From: G047528285 sp047528285
Lineage (GTDB): Bacteria; Pseudomonadota; Gammaproteobacteria; Enterobacterales; Enterobacteriaceae
Assembly: GCA_047528285.1 (NCBI GenBank)
Contig: CP180022.1
Coordinates: 1,240,001 to 1,304,000 of the forward strand
Length of the DNA stretch: 64,000 bases
Reading direction: 5' to 3'
Shown: positions 47,859 to 58,246 of the stretch, one piece after another
How positions within the stretch are numbered: the stretch's first letter is position 1
How the letters are laid out: every line of letters begins with the position of its first letter
Made by a program: the position numbers and the translations under genes
The notes under the pieces: model-generated
The model's input: only the letters and a program-made list of their open reading frames with translations
Databases searched by the model: none
What the model was told of the DNA's origin: nothing

Positions 47859-50075
47859 ATGTCACAAGATCCATTTTTGGAAAGGGAGGCAAAAAAATAT
47901 GCGTCCCCGGTTGTAAGCCGGGAATTTATTCTTGCCCATTTGGGCCATCGGAAAAAGCCCGCTAGCTGCAAAGAATTGGCGCAAGAGCTAGATATCAGCG
48001 GCGAAGATAAGTTGGAGGCTTTGCGACGCCGCTTGTGCGCCATGGAACGGGATGGAGAATTGATTTATACCTGTCGAAAGTGCTATGCCTTGCCAGATCG
48101 CTTGGATCTTTTGCGCGGTACAGTAATCGGTCATCGTGACGGATTCGGTTTTCTACGCGTCGAAGGCAGCAAAGATGATTATTATTTATCTGTTAAACAG
48201 ATGAAAACAGTTATTCATGGCGATGATGTAATGGCGCAGTTACTACAAGACGTAGATCGCAAAGGCCGCCGTGAGGCGCATATTGTGAAAGTGCTGATGC
48301 CAAAAAGCAGCCATATCGTGGGCCGATTTTTTATCGATTCTGGGAGCGCTTTCGTTGTGCCAGAAGATAGCCGGCTTAGTTTCGATATATTGATCCCGCC
48401 GGAAGCGACCCTGTGTGCAGAAATAGGATTTGTTGTAGTAGTGGAGCTGACAAAGCGTCCGACTTGTCGCACCAAAGCCATTGGTAAAGTCGTGGAAGTA
48501 TTAGGCGACAATATGGGAAGTAATATGGCGATGGATATTGCGTTGCGCACCTACGATATTCCATACGTCTGGTCGCCGGAAGTTGAACAACAGCTTAAGC
48601 ATTTGCAAAAAGAAGTTCCAGAAGAGGCGAAGACTGGACGTGTTTATTTGCGCACGTTACCCCTGGTCACCATTGATAGCGAAGATGCTCGTGACTTCGA
48701 TGATGCTGTATATTGCGAAAAAAAACGTAGTGGAGGATGGCGACTGTGGGTTGCGATTGCCGATGTGAGCTATTATGTCCGCCCACATACGCCGTTGGAT
48801 CAGGAAGCGAGCCGTCGTGCCACGTCAATCTATTTTCCTTCGCAGGTGATACCGATGCTTCCAGAGGTGTTGTCTAACGGCCTGTGTTCGCTGAATCCTC
48901 AGGTGGATCGGTTGTGTATGGTATGTGAGATGACCATCTCTGCCCAGGGACGTCTTTCTTCCTACAAATTTTATGAAGCAGTGATGAATTCTCACGCTCG
49001 GCTTACCTACAATAAGGTTTGGGAGATCCTTCAAGGAAGTCTTCAGGAATTACCTAGCGATTACGTACCGCTTGTAAAGCCTTTGACAGAGTTACATGAA
49101 ATGTATCAGATGTTGGAGCAAGCCCGGTTACGGCGTGGGGGGATTTCTTTTGAGACTGCAGAGGCTAAATTTATTTTCAATGCTGAATGTCGTATCAAGA
49201 GTATTGAGCCGGTGATGCGCAACGACGCTCATAAACTGATCGAAGAATGTATGATTTTGGCAAATATCGCTGCAGCACGCTTTGTTGATAAGTATAAAGA
49301 GCCGGCTCTTTATCGCGTACATGATCGGCCAAGTAATGAGCATATTATGTCCTTGCGCTCGGTATTGAGTGAATTTGGGCTGATATTAGGCGGAGGTGAT
49401 CAGCCGCAGCCGAAGGATTATGCTGATATTATGCATCTGATTGCCGGCCGCCCTGATCACGAAATGCTACAAACGATGTTGCTGCGGTCGATGAAGCAAG
49501 CAATTTACGATTCTGAAAATCGTGGCCATTTCGGATTGGCGTTACAGGCCTACGCCCACTTTACATCGCCTATTCGTCGCTACCCGGATCTTGTGCTGCA
49601 CCGAGCGATTAAATATCTTGTTAGTCGAAAAAATGGCAATCACGATGTTTGCGCTACGTCAACCGGCGGTTGGCATTGTAAGATGGAAGAAATGTTGAAA
49701 CTTGGCCAAAAATGTTCGCTAAGCGAACGCCGTGCTGATGAAGCGACCCGCGACGTAGTAGACTGGCTGAAATGCGACTTTATGCAGAATCACGTCGGCG
49801 AAGTGTTTAACGGTATTATTACTAGCGTTACCAGTTTTGGTTTTTTTGTTCGTCTTAATGAACTGTTTATTGATGGTCTAGTTCACGTCTCGTCGTTGCG
49901 TAATGATTATTATCGCTACGATAATGTCAGCCAGAGGCTGACAGGCACATCCTGTGGTAGTGTATACCGACTTGGCGATAGGGTAACAATCCGAGTTGAA
50001 TCTGTACACATGGATGAACGTAAAATTGATTTTGTATTGGTTTTTAATCTCAGGAAGAAACGTAAACGTTATTAG
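47859..50075 (+). CDS. rnr: Exoribonuclease R (RNase R), basic tail missing
   Basis: RNase R degrades structured RNA from the 3' end. The 738 residues start MSQDPFLEREAKKYASP after a GGAGG site. The N-terminal helix-turn-helix is followed by two cold-shock domains. The RNB core has VTIDSEDARDFDDAVYCEKK (metal-binding aspartates), WVAIADVSYYV, PMLPEVLSNGLCSLNPQVDRL and HFTSPIRRYPDLVLHRAIKYL. The S1 domain is VFNGIITSVTSFGFFVRLNELFIDGLVHVSSL and ends DERKIDFVLVFNLRKKRKRY. E. coli RNase R (813) has about 80 more residues of Lys/Arg-rich tail, which affects ribosome and SmpB binding and stability. Only RKKRKR is left here. Catalytic core intact. Confidence 0.96.
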   Translation: MSQDPFLEREAKKYASPVVSREFILAHLGHRKKPASCKELAQELDISGEDKLEALRRRLCAMERDGELIYTCRKCYALPDRLDLLRGTVIGHRDGFGFLRVEGSKDDYYLSVKQMKTVIHGDDVMAQLLQDVDRKGRREAHIVKVLMPKSSHIVGRFFIDSGSAFVVPEDSRLSFDILIPPEATLCAEIGFVVVVELTKRPTCRTKAIGKVVEVLGDNMGSNMAMDIALRTYDIPYVWSPEVEQQLKHLQKEVPEEAKTGRVYLRTLPLVTIDSEDARDFDDAVYCEKKRSGGWRLWVAIADVSYYVRPHTPLDQEASRRATSIYFPSQVIPMLPEVLSNGLCSLNPQVDRLCMVCEMTISAQGRLSSYKFYEAVMNSHARLTYNKVWEILQGSLQELPSDYVPLVKPLTELHEMYQMLEQARLRRGGISFETAEAKFIFNAECRIKSIEPVMRNDAHKLIEECMILANIAAARFVDKYKEPALYRVHDRPSNEHIMSLRSVLSEFGLILGGGDQPQPKDYADIMHLIAGRPDHEMLQTMLLRSMKQAIYDSENRGHFGLALQAYAHFTSPIRRYPDLVLHRAIKYLVSRKNGNHDVCATSTGGWHCKMEEMLKLGQKCSLSERRADEATRDVVDWLKCDFMQNHVGEVFNGIITSVTSFGFFVRLNELFIDGLVHVSSLRNDYYRYDNVSQRLTGTSCGSVYRLGDRVTIRVESVHMDERKIDFVLVFNLRKKRKRY

Positions 50076-50471
50076 CAGGGGGTTCTTGCAACGGTAAACT
50101 GCCGCGTTGTCGTTGGGGGGTTGTGTGAAAAATAATAAAAAATAGTCGCGCTAATTTTAAATTAGCCATCGAGTCTGGCAAGAGACTAGATAGAAATTAG
50201 TAAAGTGTTGCGTTGCTGTGTTGTGAAGAAGGGGTTAGGAAAAAAGTGATATATTTTTCTTTCCGGTAAAGCTCATGGAAAGCATCATAAAAAACCTTGC
50301 CAAGCGTAAGAATATTCTGCAACCGGGGGGGTAACTCCCGCCGCAATTTTCGATTACTCAGAAATTTGAGTGATGGATAAAAAAGGCTATTAGCATTAAC
50401 TAACAATAGGCTGGACTTATGAAATTTTGATTGACAATGAAAGACAAGACTGGAATATTGTGGGGCTGCTC
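50076..50471. other. Gene-free stretch between rnr and rlmB
   Basis: About 400 bases, longer than the usual rnr-rlmB gap. The first part is GC-richer than its surroundings and may be the decayed code for the RNase R tail. No gene is supported. Confidence 0.5.
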
Positions 50472-51224
50472 ATGAGAGAAATTATTTATGGAATTCATCC
50501 CATACAGGCTATTTTGGAACGCGATCCTCAACGATTATTGGATGTATATTTATTAAAAGGGCGCGATGACCTCCGCTTACAGCTCCTAATTCAACAACTG
50601 GAGAAGGCCGGTATTAGCTTCCAGATGGTCAGTCGCCAGTGGCTGGATAAAAAATCCGAAGGTGCAGTACACCAAGGTATTGTTGGTTGCGTGCAAGCTC
50701 GCCGGCCGTTTCAGGAAGCCGATTTGCCAGCGCTATTGCCACAAAAGGAATCGCCGCTACTTTTGGTTCTTGACGGCATTACCGATCCGCATAACCTTGG
50801 CGCGTGTTTGCGCTGTGCTGCTGCCGCTGGCGTGCATGCGGTCATTATTCCAGAAAATCGTGCAGTTTCATTGAACGCTACTGCTAAAAAGGTAGCTAGC
50901 GGTGCTGCAGAAATTGTACCTTTAATTCGGGTTAAAAATCTGGCGCGCTCCCTGTGTCTTCTTCAAGAGCATAATGTATGGATAGTTGGCACGGCCGGTG
51001 AGGAAAATCATCATCTATATCAAAGTCAGTTAACGGGCCCACTGGCGTTGGTCGTTGGCGCTGAAGGCAAAGGTATAAGACGACTAACCCGTATGTATTG
51101 CGATGAGCTTATTAGTATTCCTATGGCTTTTGGGGTGGTATTATCTCTTAATGTATCGGTTGCAGCAGGAGTCTGTTTATTCGAAGCCGTGCGACAGAGG
51201 TTGTATCAGAAGATAACTTTGTAG
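50472..51224 (+). CDS. rlmB: 23S rRNA (guanosine2251-2'-O)-methyltransferase RlmB
   Basis: RlmB methylates G2251 in the P-loop of 23S rRNA. The 250 residues start MREIIYGIHPIQAILERDP (an upstream ATG, 15 codons earlier, is rejected). The N-terminal substrate domain runs to about 75. The SPOUT domain follows, with ILDGITDPHNLGACLRCAAAAGVHAVI (motif 1), LVVGAEGKGIRRLTR (motif 2) and SIPMAFGVVLSLNVSVAAG (motif 3). Compared with the E. coli motif SIPMAGSVSSLNVS, one residue (F) is added before the glycine of the SAM-binding knot. Other motif positions hold. rnr lies upstream, as in E. coli. Confidence 0.96.
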   Translation: MREIIYGIHPIQAILERDPQRLLDVYLLKGRDDLRLQLLIQQLEKAGISFQMVSRQWLDKKSEGAVHQGIVGCVQARRPFQEADLPALLPQKESPLLLVLDGITDPHNLGACLRCAAAAGVHAVIIPENRAVSLNATAKKVASGAAEIVPLIRVKNLARSLCLLQEHNVWIVGTAGEENHHLYQSQLTGPLALVVGAEGKGIRRLTRMYCDELISIPMAFGVVLSLNVSVAAGVCLFEAVRQRLYQKITL

Positions 51225-53517
51225 CTCTAATGGCCTGCGTGATTCGTAATTTATATTACGATAGGTAAAATTTTGTTCGCAGATTTTTTCTGGGTGATAT
51301 CTACGAGGTATTGCCTGCATAACGTTAGAGACAGATCACTTAATTATCTGAAAGGCAGATATGTGAATGGCGGTGGATCGTTCTTTATCGAAAGAACTTG
51401 AACATTCATGCTTGTTTTACCCTAGTTTGCCGTTAGAGAACAATTGATATTTCGGATAATTTTCAATGTTTGGATTTTATGTATCAATTTTTATACGCAC
51501 ATATAATAATGCGCGTAGTGTGAACTGATTATATTTATTTGTTATTTTTAATTTCTACATTTTAAAGAAGGTAGAGGTTTTATAGTGCGTAAGTGCTGTT
51601 TTCTAAAAAATATCGCTTAAGGTATTTCTACAATTACACAGCGTAAATATTTCCAACTTTTCATTTTTTGTTTATGTATATGTAAGCGCATAGTTCGTAG
51701 ATTTTATGAAAAATCTTTTTTTTAAAATATTAAATTTTTTCTGATTTAATAACGAACTAAAAGTTCGATTGATTTAAAAAGCAATTTTTTCGAAAAATTT
51801 TTATTTCTAGAAATGAAAACTGGATTTTTAGGGATGTTATACCTAAAAGTGCAGAAATTTGACTCGTTAAATTAATGATTATTCTAAAACTATTAATTTT
51901 TCGTCTTCAGGTTAAAGTGTTAGTTCTTTATATAGTTGTAAGCGTAAAATATTTAATTAAAGTTGAATTTTTACTGAACATAAAGTCATTATTTGTTTAG
52001 TTATAAGCAGATGCCAAATTAAGTATGATCTGTTATCTTTCTTCGCATAATGCGCTCAGCTTAATTTTTAAATATATTAGAATATATATGTAATTTAATA
52101 CTCAATATTAAATATAGTTTTATTTAAGTTAAGAATCATATTAATTTGTTTATTAAAAGTAGTCTTGTATATGACTTTTTTGAGTTTATTGATAGTAAAA
52201 ATGAAGCTAACCGTTTTTAAACTCTCCTTATAACAGATATAGCAGAGAATGCTTGATATTGAATAACCATGACATTCAGATAACATCGATTTTACTGTAA
52301 CGATGCCTGACGATATTAATCGTTAAAATAATGTATTCAAAATATAGAATATCCTTAATCAACTAATCTGATTTATGACTCCAAAGTTACTATGATGTCC
52401 TGGCGATTGTGAAGATAGAGAGGAGGCTAAAAATCTGATGTTATGTATGAAAACATGTAAAATAATCTCCTTCTATGTGTGTATAAAGATATGATTAGGT
52501 AAGCATAGTGAAAACATAAGATAGAGTTATTAGTCCGCTTGCGTGATTAACAAAGCTATTTTTCTTTACGAGCAGTATATATAAAAATAATTTTAAGTAA
52601 AAATTAAATTAGTTTACATATTATTAATATGAAAAAATTTAACTCAGAGAAATAACGTTTTAATTTTACCGATATAACAGGAATTTTTTTTAAATTCAGA
52701 TGTTTCCATGACTGTACGATTTACTAGAATGAATTAATTTATGCCATTTTGTTAGCAGTAGCTGGGCGGTTAATTGGTTTTAAGGTACTTATGCTACAAT
52801 TTGTAATTGATGTTTTTGTTATATATTTTGCTATTTTTCTAGCCCAGCTGTCAGCTTACCTGCAGATGATAAGCTAGTCTATATCCTAGGATAATTATAT
52901 CGGGAATAGAAGTTTAAAGCTCAAGTTATTGGATAATAATAATGTTGTCATTAAAAGTATAGAGATTTACCTTTTAATAAATCTTTGTAAGTAGCGTAAT
53001 TATTGTTATCTAGATCTATTTTTTCAAGGGAGATATCTCTGAATAATAAAATGAGTTAATTTAGCTATAACATCAAAAAAACAGATACTAAATTAACTTT
53101 ATTTTCTAGATTCATAATATTAGCGATTTTCAAGGTTGTTAGTTATAAAAAATACGGATTATTTTTAGATTTTTAGAGTTTATATAATGGCTTCAAGATT
53201 GTAAATAATCCAAATCGTGAATAAAAATAGCATATGAATATTTTCTTCAGCGGTAATCTTCTGGCGCACCAATAATAATTGGCCTATTTTCATGAAATTA
53301 ATTATTATTTTAAATAGAATTTAATCTATTTTGGTATGTGTTCCCAGATTTATTATTTCTAAACCCAGATAATTTCTGGTGTGATGTGTGGTTTTATAAT
53401 GGTTTCATTAACATTTGAAGTAGTCGGTAAGCCTGATAATAGATGAGCTAAAATAATCATAAAAAAATATCATGTATCGTAATAAATGTGTAGAATACCT
53501 ATGTATTCAGGAGTAGC
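51225..53517. other. Gene-free stretch between rlmB and ftsB
   Basis: About 2.3 kb with no supported gene, joining the tsaE-rlmB block to the ftsB-nlpD block. A small hairpin (7-bp stem TCGTAAT / ATTACGA, 51244-51261) lies about 20 bases after rlmB and may help end its transcript, though it has no T-run. No RNA gene was seen. Confidence 0.5.
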
Positions 53518-53844
53518 ATGAGAAAACTTATACTACTGTTAGTAACATTGCTTAGTTGGCTACAATACTCGCTTTGGCTGGGTAAAAACGGTATACTCGA
53601 TTTAAGGCATATCGAAAGCGATATAGCAAAGCAACAAAATAATAAATTTAAACTCAAAGCGCGTAACGATCAGGTTTTCGCGAAAATAGATAATTTAAAT
53701 GCTAGTCAGAAAGTTATTGAGGAACTCTCACGTAACAAGTTTGACACATGTGATGAAGACGGCGGGGATTTTTTTTTATCGCCTATAGTGCCGAAGCATG
53801 CACAAGAGCAGACAGCGATGCGTGTACCGCAAGGTGGCCGCTAA
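53518..53844 (+). CDS. ftsB: Cell division protein FtsB
   Basis: FtsB forms a complex with FtsL and FtsQ that activates septal peptidoglycan synthesis by FtsWI. The 108 residues have a single N-terminal membrane helix (about 4-20, LILLLVTLLSWLQYSLW). A coiled coil follows in the periplasm (KNGILDLRHIESDIAKQQNNKFKL), then KARNDQVFAKIDNLN. The segment VIEELSRNKFDTCDEDGGDFF replaces the family's [20 protein letters not shown], so this end is less conserved but in register. ispD starts five bases after the stop, the enterobacterial order. Confidence 0.94.
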   Translation: MRKLILLLVTLLSWLQYSLWLGKNGILDLRHIESDIAKQQNNKFKLKARNDQVFAKIDNLNASQKVIEELSRNKFDTCDEDGGDFFLSPIVPKHAQEQTAMRVPQGGR

Positions 53845-53848
53845 TAAT

Positions 53849-54574
53849 ATGATCCACCAATCATCAGTGTGCCCCCCCCATGATATTATTGCCATAGTGC
53901 CTGCTGCCGGTATTGGACGCCGCATGCAAATCTCCTTGCCAAAACAATACCTCACAATTGGTAATAAAACTTTACTAGAGCTTGCAATCGGTGCTCTACT
54001 TAAACAACCTTGCATCTGCGAGGTAATTGTGGCAATTAGCACGAGTGATCAATGGTACCATAAATTACCGATTGCCGCTGATTCGCGAGTACACGTCATT
54101 ATAGGTGGTGACGAGCGTTCTGATTCGGTCATGGCTGCACTGAGTTGTACTCGCCCAGGATCATGGGTGCTCGTACATGATGCTGTGCGAGCTTGTTTGC
54201 ATCAAGATGATCTGCGTCGCTTGTTGGCGATAACAACACGTACAGAAGTAGGAGGGATCTTGGCATCACCGGTACGCGATACTATGAAACGTGCTAGATC
54301 TGGTACAAACGTTATAGCCAGTACTGCTAAACGCGACGATTTATGGCATGCGTTGACACCGCAGTTATTCGCTCGCGATTTGCTGAAAAATTGCTTAGAG
54401 AGAGCAAGGATGGATGGTATCCTCCTGACAGATGAATCCTCGGCGCTGGAGTATTGCGGCTACGCGCCGTTGTTGGTGCTTGGCCGTTGGGATAATATTA
54501 AAGTAACCTGCCCAGAAGATTTAGTTCTAGCACGTATCTTTTTTTCTCAATTGTCTAAGATGGATAGCGCGTAA
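53849..54574 (+). CDS. ispD: 2-C-methyl-D-erythritol 4-phosphate cytidylyltransferase IspD
   Basis: IspD adds CMP to methylerythritol phosphate in the non-mevalonate isoprenoid pathway. The 241 residues start MIHQSSVCPPHDIIAIVPAAGIGRRM, with the nucleotide-binding VPAAGIGRRMQ and lysine in LPKQYL. GGDERSDSV, VLVHDAVRACL, SPVRDTMKRA, WHALTPQLF, TDESSALEYCG and VTCPEDLVLA follow. In the family VHDAARPC reads VHDAVRAC here. An ATG 17 codons upstream lies inside ftsB and is rejected. ispF follows after one base. Confidence 0.95.
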   Translation: MIHQSSVCPPHDIIAIVPAAGIGRRMQISLPKQYLTIGNKTLLELAIGALLKQPCICEVIVAISTSDQWYHKLPIAADSRVHVIIGGDERSDSVMAALSCTRPGSWVLVHDAVRACLHQDDLRRLLAITTRTEVGGILASPVRDTMKRARSGTNVIASTAKRDDLWHALTPQLFARDLLKNCLERARMDGILLTDESSALEYCGYAPLLVLGRWDNIKVTCPEDLVLARIFFSQLSKMDSA

Positions 54575-54575
54575 A

Positions 54576-55046
54576 ATGCGTATTGGACATGGTTTTGATG
54601 TACACAAGTTTGGCGGTACAAGACCCCTGATTATCGGGGGTGTGCATATTTCTTACCCGCAGGGATTTCTGGCGCATTCAGATGGTGATGTTGTGCTGCA
54701 TGCTGCAATCGATGCCCTGCTAGGCGCTGCTGCTCTTGGGGATATAGGTAGATTATTTCCCGATACCGATCCGACTTATAAAGGATCGGTAAGTCGGGAT
54801 CTATTACGTAAAGCCTGGCGGCGTATTGTTGGAGAAGGTTACCGTTTGGGAAATTTGGATATAACCATTATTGCTCAAGCGCCGATGATGGCACCATATA
54901 TTTCAAAAATGTGCGAAAATATTGCCGAAGATCTTGGATGCCGCATGATAGATATCAACGTTAAAGCCACTACTACCGAGTGGCTTGGCTTTACTGGCCG
55001 AGGCGAAGGTATAAGCTGCGAAGCGGTAGCCTTGCTGGCTCAATGA
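54576..55046 (+). CDS. ispF: 2-C-methyl-D-erythritol 2,4-cyclodiphosphate synthase IspF
   Basis: IspF closes the cyclodiphosphate ring in the same pathway as IspD. The 156-residue trimeric enzyme has the zinc ligands in GHGFDVHKFGG (DxH) and the His of LAHSDGDVVLHAAIDALLGAAALGDIGRLFPDTDP. NVKATTTEWLGFTGRGEGISCEAVALL is the C-terminal signature. Isoprenoids made here supply, among others, the substrate of MiaA. Downstream, the expected truD, surE and pcm are decayed. Confidence 0.97.
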   Translation: MRIGHGFDVHKFGGTRPLIIGGVHISYPQGFLAHSDGDVVLHAAIDALLGAAALGDIGRLFPDTDPTYKGSVSRDLLRKAWRRIVGEGYRLGNLDITIIAQAPMMAPYISKMCENIAEDLGCRMIDINVKATTTEWLGFTGRGEGISCEAVALLAQ

Positions 55047-57839
55047 TGGAGATAATGAATGCGATGTCTTGATCATCACCGATAATATGCATCGGGTGAT
55101 GGGTGGGTATAAGTTTTTCGCGAAAGCAGATATTCTTTAAAGTTCAGATAACTTGTGCGTTTCGAATTTGCTAGCAAGCTAAAATTTGAAGACCAACTAA
55201 AAGTAAGTAGTTGTTTTTGGTGATTTATTTTGCAAAATTCATTAAAATATCGTTTATCATTAATTTTTGCACGTTCAATCAGGTGCTTTATCCCGAAAGA
55301 TTTTAAGTAGTCATCAAATAGTACCTTTACTTACTAAATTCAGGTAAAAATATTTTATCTCTTTGTTATACGGGGGGTTCAGTTTTAGTGGCAAAGCAGC
55401 CCTTTATTCCCTACGTAAAAATTGCGTATGTAGTACTCTTATGAGTTGTGTTTAGGAAAGGTGGGAGTATGGAAGGGGGTATAATCCATGTTTATTAATA
55501 CCGAATTTTACCTGAGGGGGAAGAGATTATGAAGCGGTCAAAATAAATCCTTAATGGTTTTTTGTATAAAAGCGTATTAAATTTCTGCTGTTATCAGCTC
55601 AATAATATCAAGCACAGATTATGTTATCTACTTTCTAGTTTTTAAATTTTATTTTTAAGCGAGGTTAGTTTTCAGTTAATCGAGGATAGAGTTATTATAA
55701 TTTTCTTCAGTAATATTTATTAATATCTTTATGCAATTATTACAATAATTGCATGATTTAATATCTATATATTCTTCTGTATCAATTGCAGGTATTAAAT
55801 TAGATTTATTGATAATAATTTATGATTGTATAGTATCTATTATGTTCAGTCCATCTGAATTATCTTTATGGTAAAGATGCAGTTTGAGATTATTAATTTG
55901 TTCTGCTTATAAAAAATATTTCAATTAATACTAGAGATTCTATATTAAGAGCCTTTTATTTTATAATAAATATATATCGTTATCACAACAATCCTGATAA
56001 TGAAATAGATATCAGGTCTTTTTCTCAGACCCTAGTTCATTCAATTTTAAATTGATGGGCCTATTTCTTGCGTTGTCAGACTAATTGTTGATAAACAGGA
56101 AAGTAAAAAGATAGTTAACTTGTGGTGCAATAAGTTATTATATCATTGATAACTCCAGGATTTGAAATCTTTAGTAAAAACCAGCTAATTTGAGATGAAT
56201 GTCGACTGACAAACATAGAGTATGTTGTAAATTCTATTTTTATAAAACAGTAGCTTACGTGAAATTATTTATGCCGATTTGTTTTTTAAAATACCAAATG
56301 ACACATGAAGTTTTCTGGATATAATGATTTATCCTTGCTTCCAAGAAAATCAGAATAACGTCTGCAAAAGGGTGTGGGTACCCACATTATAATACAGGTG
56401 ATTGTTAGAATTGTTCTACTAAGATAGAAATAAAGAAGCGGAGGTTTTTACTAGGAGGTAATGTGAAAATTTTAGCAAGATCTGATGCTATAAACGTATA
56501 ATACTGCCATTATAAATCACTACTAATAAGAAAAAATAGTCAATTTTTTTAAAAAGCAAGTAGATTACCATTAATACTCAGTAGTCTGATTGATAAAAGT
56601 TATATTTTTATTTAAAAAAGTTTTTTGAGGTGGTTTAAGTTGGTTTGACTATGATGGGGAGAATTAAGTTGGGTGATGTTAAATTTCTGCGCCGGTATTA
56701 TACTATTAAAAATAGTAAAATTAATTTTTGTTGCATGACAATCACCTTGCAATGTTATAAGTTATTACCGTTTTTTAATTTATTTAGTAATTCTTCTTGT
56801 CTATAGTGGAGTAATTTTTCATAATTAAAAGACTATGATTCAAATTTATTGATAAGATGTGTTTTATATTTTGAAAAATCTTTCATGATGAAAATTGATG
56901 AATCTGTTCTTCTATTGCACTGAAGCCAATGTGGAGCGATGTAATAGGCATACTGGATCCAGTATTTAAAATAATATTTGATTAAAAGCGCTTGAAAAAT
57001 TTTAGTTTTATTTCTGTTTCCAAGAAATGGATCAGATATGTATCTAGAAACTAACCTTAATATGGTTAGGAATGTACTTGGGGTGCAGGAATACTCAATG
57101 AGAATTTCATTATCCACCTCAATAATGTTTTTTTTTGAGAGATTTTAAAATCATCCAAAAGCTAATTATGGACAGGATAGTGCCTTATGGCGTATATGTC
57201 ATTATCTCTTATAAAATATAAGCATAATGGTTTTATACGTGGAATAAAGATTATTCTTGTTAGTTGTTAGCTATTTTATATTTGTGATTTTACAAAAACC
57301 TTTTTATATCATGATTTTAGACTATAATACACAGATCCAATTGAAATTTATTAAAACTATCAAATAGTATTCAAAATGCTTATTTACCTGACTGATATAT
57401 ATATTTTGTTTATAAGTTCCTGTTGAACTCAGAAAGTCATGGATGAAGCTCTAGTTATAGACTATAAAGTCTACTTTCGAGCAAAGATGTATATCTAACG
57501 GATGCCTTTCAAGAAGATAAAGTTGACGATAATAATAATCCAATACCCATCAGGCATAGTTTAACTATTTTTTTAACTTTCGATCTTTTTAACTATTGAT
57601 TTTTGGTACCCTCTATAACCGAGGTTCTTCTACTTTGGCTAGTATTGTAAGTTTTTGAATCCTTACTACTTAATGGTATTAGACTCTGATTTTGACTTAT
57701 TTGGTAAAATATGTATGTTCGATAAAATTTATTAAAAAAAATCAATTAGAAACTAAGTTTCTGTTAAATTTTTTCAAATCACATAATATTTTATCCACAA
57801 GAGATATGGTAAAGAAGTGATTGGAGTTGCGTGGGACTT
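55047..57839. other. Eroded region in place of truD and surE
   Basis: About 2.8 kb, where ispF-truD-surE-pcm order predicts truD and surE. Two faint matches were seen: near 56365-56400 the DNA resembles code for the TruD motif KGVPNYFGxQRFG, and near 56660-56705 it resembles the SurE stretch LGDDVIYSG. Both are too short to annotate as genes. Otherwise AT-rich and non-coding. Confidence 0.4.
55074..55100 (+). terminator. Possible terminator after ispF
   Basis: CATCACC(G)AT and ATCGGGTGATG pair with one bulged G around AATATGC, about 30 bases after the ispF stop. A GTTTTT run comes about 13 bases later. The stem is good and the T-run is late, so this is a weak call. Confidence 0.35.
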
Positions 57840-58042
57840 GTTTTGTCAATATTTGTGATGGCGATGCGTTGCAGAAAATTTTAGCAATACCTATGGTACA
57901 TCTGAATAATGATAGGTGGTGTTGTTGTATTTTATGTGATTTGTAAAGAAACAGAAATATTTGATACGGGTGCGGGCAGGGACACTAGTGGGAATTACCA
58001 TAGGGAAAGGTTCGATTTATCTCGCTGACAAAATTTTAGTTA
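57840..58042 (+). pseudogene. pcm: pcm remnant (protein-L-isoaspartate O-methyltransferase, 3' part)
   Basis: Pcm repairs isoaspartyl residues; its gene lies between surE and nlpD. Here one frame gives DGDALQ (family HGDGWQ), then a short piece near IPM..L..D (family IPTALMTQLDEGG). From about 57910 another frame reads VVLLYF..KKQKYLIRVRAG (family [20 protein letters not shown]), running in register to TIGKGSIYLADKIL (family TVEAVRFVPLVKGEL). Large deletions and stops exclude function. The position just before nlpD supports the call. Confidence 0.6.
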
Positions 58043-58246
58043 ATCCAATGTTTAAAGTTTTATATAGATATTTTATAGCGCGTTCGACAAATTGTTGTCT
58101 GTATTAACATCAATATTATTCTTACCTGAATTTAGGTAAGCATACTCCTAATACTGGAGTATTAAAAAATAAATGAATGTACATCATATAATGATTAGCT
58201 TATTTGAAATGATTACTGGCGTTGCTTCCATAGAGGAGAATTGAGC

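Noticed and set aside
56833..57117. Open frame of 94 codons on the - strand
   Set aside because: Opposite to the expected surE/pcm direction, AT-driven composition, no ribosome site.
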